Assembly: GCA_035533815.1 (NCBI GenBank)
Contig: DATLTB010000051.1
Location: forward strand, 1-53,958
Reading direction: 5' to 3'
Length of the DNA stretch: 53,958 nt
From: JANWKA01 sp035533815
GTDB taxonomy: Bacteria; Bacteroidota; Bacteroidia; Chitinophagales; Chitinophagaceae
The translations under genes were made by a program, and so were the position numbers. The notes beneath the pieces were generated by a model. The model saw nothing but the letters and a program-made list of their open reading frames with translations, was not told the origin of the DNA and did no database searches. This document shows positions 52,431-53,958 of the stretch, piece by piece. Numbering within the stretch: the first letter of the stretch is position 1; each line of letters starts with the position of its first letter.

Positions 52431-53909
52431 TTAATATTTCCTATGGGGAAGAATTACCTGAAAGATAGCCCCTTTTCCAGGCATGCCGGCAGCCCTTATA
52501 AAACCTCCATGATTATCTATAATTCTTTTTGCGATTGCCAGCCCAATCCCCGATCCTTCAAAATTCATTCCATTTAGCTTTTCAAAGATTCCAAAAATCT
52601 TTTCATGGAATTCATTTTCAAACCCCATGCCATTATCCTTTATGGTAATACAAGTATATTCGCCCGAGCTGATTTTCAATTCTTTGGCTATTTTTAAATT
52701 TAAAGGATCATTTGTAATATCTATCAAGGGTATTTTCTTATCGTTGAATTTCAGTGCATTGCTAAGTAGGTTCTGGAATACCTGCCTGATCTGCCCTTCT
52801 CCTGCTATGATTTCAGGAAGAGTATTTACCCTAATAAGTGCATTGTTTTCATTTATGGTAATTTGGAAGTCTTCAATAATATTATTAATCAGGGTGCCCA
52901 AATCGAATTTTTTATAAGGGATTCCCTGATTGGATAACTTGGAAAAATTCAGTACATCTTCAATCATGGTTTGCATCCTGGAAGTAGCATTAATAATCCT
53001 GTCGAGGTAAGAAACTTCAGTTTCATCGAGTTTTTTCTTCAACCTTGTTTCCAGGATATTTCCAAAAGCATGGATTTTCCGTAACGGCTCCTTTAGGTCA
53101 TGTGATGCGACGGATGCAAATTGCAGAAGGTCAAAATTGGACTGTTCTAGTTTCTTATTGGATTCCTTCAGCTCTTCGGATAAACTCTCCAACTTTTTAT
53201 AATTATTCTCCAGCTCAGCGATAAATTGTTTTTTATCAGTGATATCGGTAAATGTGATTACTAGACTGTCCATCATTTTAACTATGACTATTTCGAACCA
53301 TTTTTTGGTCTTTGCATTAAAATAATCATCCTGTTTTTTAATAGAAGTCTTAATTACCTCTTTGCAAAGCCGGATGAATGGTTGGTTGATTTGTGGAAAC
53401 ATCTGAAGCATTTTCCCGCCTATCATTTCATTTCTTGAAGTATGCAAAATGTTTTCGGCCGATTGGTTCGCTGCAGTATATTCAAAATCAACAATTTTCC
53501 CCTTTTCATCCCTTACCGGCCGGACTGCCACTATCCCGCTGGTGGAGGAATTGAATACACTGCCCATAAAAAGACTAAGTTTCTTTGTTTCTGTAATATT
53601 GATGAAATTTATAATCGCGCCTTCTGTAGTATTATCCTGGCTGAAAGCAGGGCAGATAAGCATCAGATAATATTCATTTTCCTGGAGGGATATTTCTTTT
53701 TCGAATGAATTTCCTTTTTTAATTACTGTGATTAAATCTTTGGTGAAATTGAAGGACTTATTACTAAATGTAAAATCGGTTAGGGATTTCCCGATATCGT
53801 CCGGTTTAAGATTAATGATTTTACCAGCGACAGGACTGAATTTGCGGATGACTAACTCCCCATCCACGTGGATTTGGCCAATATCTGTATTCATGGGAAT
53901 CCTGTTCAT
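52431..53909 (-). CDS. PAS-domain sensor histidine kinase
   Basis: 492 residues with no membrane segments, so cytoplasmic. An N-terminal PAS-like segment (IRKFSPVAGKIINLKPDDIGKSL, as found after CheB-CheR fusions) precedes a second PAS domain around residues 115-230. Then a short coiled coil, the H-box SVASHDLKEPLRK, N-box LLSNALKFN, and G-box GSGIGLAIAKRI. H-box and coiled-coil sequence closely resemble the C-terminal part of the CheB-CheR kinase at 15432-18914. No adjacent response regulator is in the window. Its ATG is 8 bases from the 40-nt palindromic element. Confidence 0.92.
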   Translation of the reverse strand: MNRIPMNTDIGQIHVDGELVIRKFSPVAGKIINLKPDDIGKSLTDFTFSNKSFNFTKDLITVIKKGNSFEKEISLQENEYYLMLICPAFSQDNTTEGAIINFINITETKKLSLFMGSVFNSSTSGIVAVRPVRDEKGKIVDFEYTAANQSAENILHTSRNEMIGGKMLQMFPQINQPFIRLCKEVIKTSIKKQDDYFNAKTKKWFEIVIVKMMDSLVITFTDITDKKQFIAELENNYKKLESLSEELKESNKKLEQSNFDLLQFASVASHDLKEPLRKIHAFGNILETRLKKKLDETEVSYLDRIINATSRMQTMIEDVLNFSKLSNQGIPYKKFDLGTLINNIIEDFQITINENNALIRVNTLPEIIAGEGQIRQVFQNLLSNALKFNDKKIPLIDITNDPLNLKIAKELKISSGEYTCITIKDNGMGFENEFHEKIFGIFEKLNGMNFEGSGIGLAIAKRIIDNHGGFIRAAGMPGKGAIFQVILPHRKY

Positions 53910-53917
53910 AAATTTTC

Positions 53918-53957
53918 GGTTCGGAAACCCAGCGGTCTTGCCGCAGGGAGGAGAACC
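53918..53957 (-). repeat. 40-nt palindromic leader element, copy 2
   Basis: On the - strand: GGTTC, TCCT, CCCTGCGG, loop CAAGA, CCGCTGGG, TTTCC, GAACC, then 8 bases and the kinase ATG at 53909. Compared with copy 1 the inner stem has a T:A pair replaced by C:G on both sides, while one other pair is T:T. Similarity continues through the ATG into the first codons (ATGAAC... versus ATGAAA..., both reaching GGATTCCCA). The window ends here, so any further extension is unseen. Confidence 0.7.
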
Positions 53958-53958
53958 A

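Noticed and set aside
1..53958. CRISPR arrays, rRNA or intact tRNA genes
   Set aside because: I found no regularly spaced direct repeats of CRISPR type, no rRNA segments and no sequence that folds as a full tRNA.

Overview
The window looks like chromosome from a member of the Bacteroidota, probably a Chitinophagaceae-like lineage. Support comes from a type IX secretion sorting domain on a subtilisin-like protease, three DUF4369/TlpA-type thioredoxin proteins, a Bacteroidota-type mobA/mobB/mobC module whose coupling protein starts with a YWFCY-like segment, two TAnnTTTG promoter elements, and weak or absent Shine-Dalgarno sequences. This placement is inference from families; there is no rRNA or tRNA to confirm it.

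Layout. 1-6110: a compact biosynthetic run trpC(partial)-trpF-trpB-trpA-hisH-hisA-hisF-hisIE, all on +, which joins the end of tryptophan synthesis to the second half of histidine synthesis. 6111-8399: an AT-rich island with an AAA ATPase and a 1-nt-spaced TOPRIM-like partner, resembling two-gene OLD/PARIS-type defence modules. 8608-11996: three tandem DUF4369+TlpA thioredoxin paralogues. 11997-15180: decayed mobile DNA, with two IS66 transposase C-terminal remnants in direct orientation flanking a Fic gene that is broken by two in-frame stops and preceded by an array of TTTTACnGTA repeats. 15432-19389 (-): a response regulator and a giant CheB-CheR-PAS-histidine kinase fusion. 20167-22173 (-): transketolase, followed by about 1.4 kb without an intact gene.

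23599-30527: ordinary chromosomal genes (RsmB-like rRNA methyltransferase, T9SS-secreted S8 protease, lipoprotein, mnmA, hemJ, PfkB sugar kinase). 30871-33327: an ECF sigma factor, a secreted thioredoxin protein and a MauE/DoxX-like redox membrane protein. 33446-37069 (-): a mobilization module (mobA, relaxase mobB, coupling protein mobC) with no visible integrase. 37384-39497: a polytopic DUF6056-like membrane protein and a SHOCT-ended secreted protein.

39654-46773 is a dense DNA-damage/mutagenesis locus: dnaE-like polymerase and dinB on -, divergent from umuD-umuC-unknown-SRAP/YedK on +. The two arms share a 53-bp gap filled by a perfect 15-bp inverted repeat and a partial second copy that touch both start codons. 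This implies one regulator for three polymerases, a UmuD switch, an abasic-site crosslinking protein and one unknown protein.

46831-53909 holds a PQQ/cytochrome c dehydrogenase, a GNAT acetyltransferase, several small Bacteroidota-type proteins and a PAS histidine kinase. A 40-nt palindromic element sits exactly 8 nt before the ATG of two unrelated genes (rsmB-like at 23599 and the kinase at 53909). It is the most unusual short signal here.
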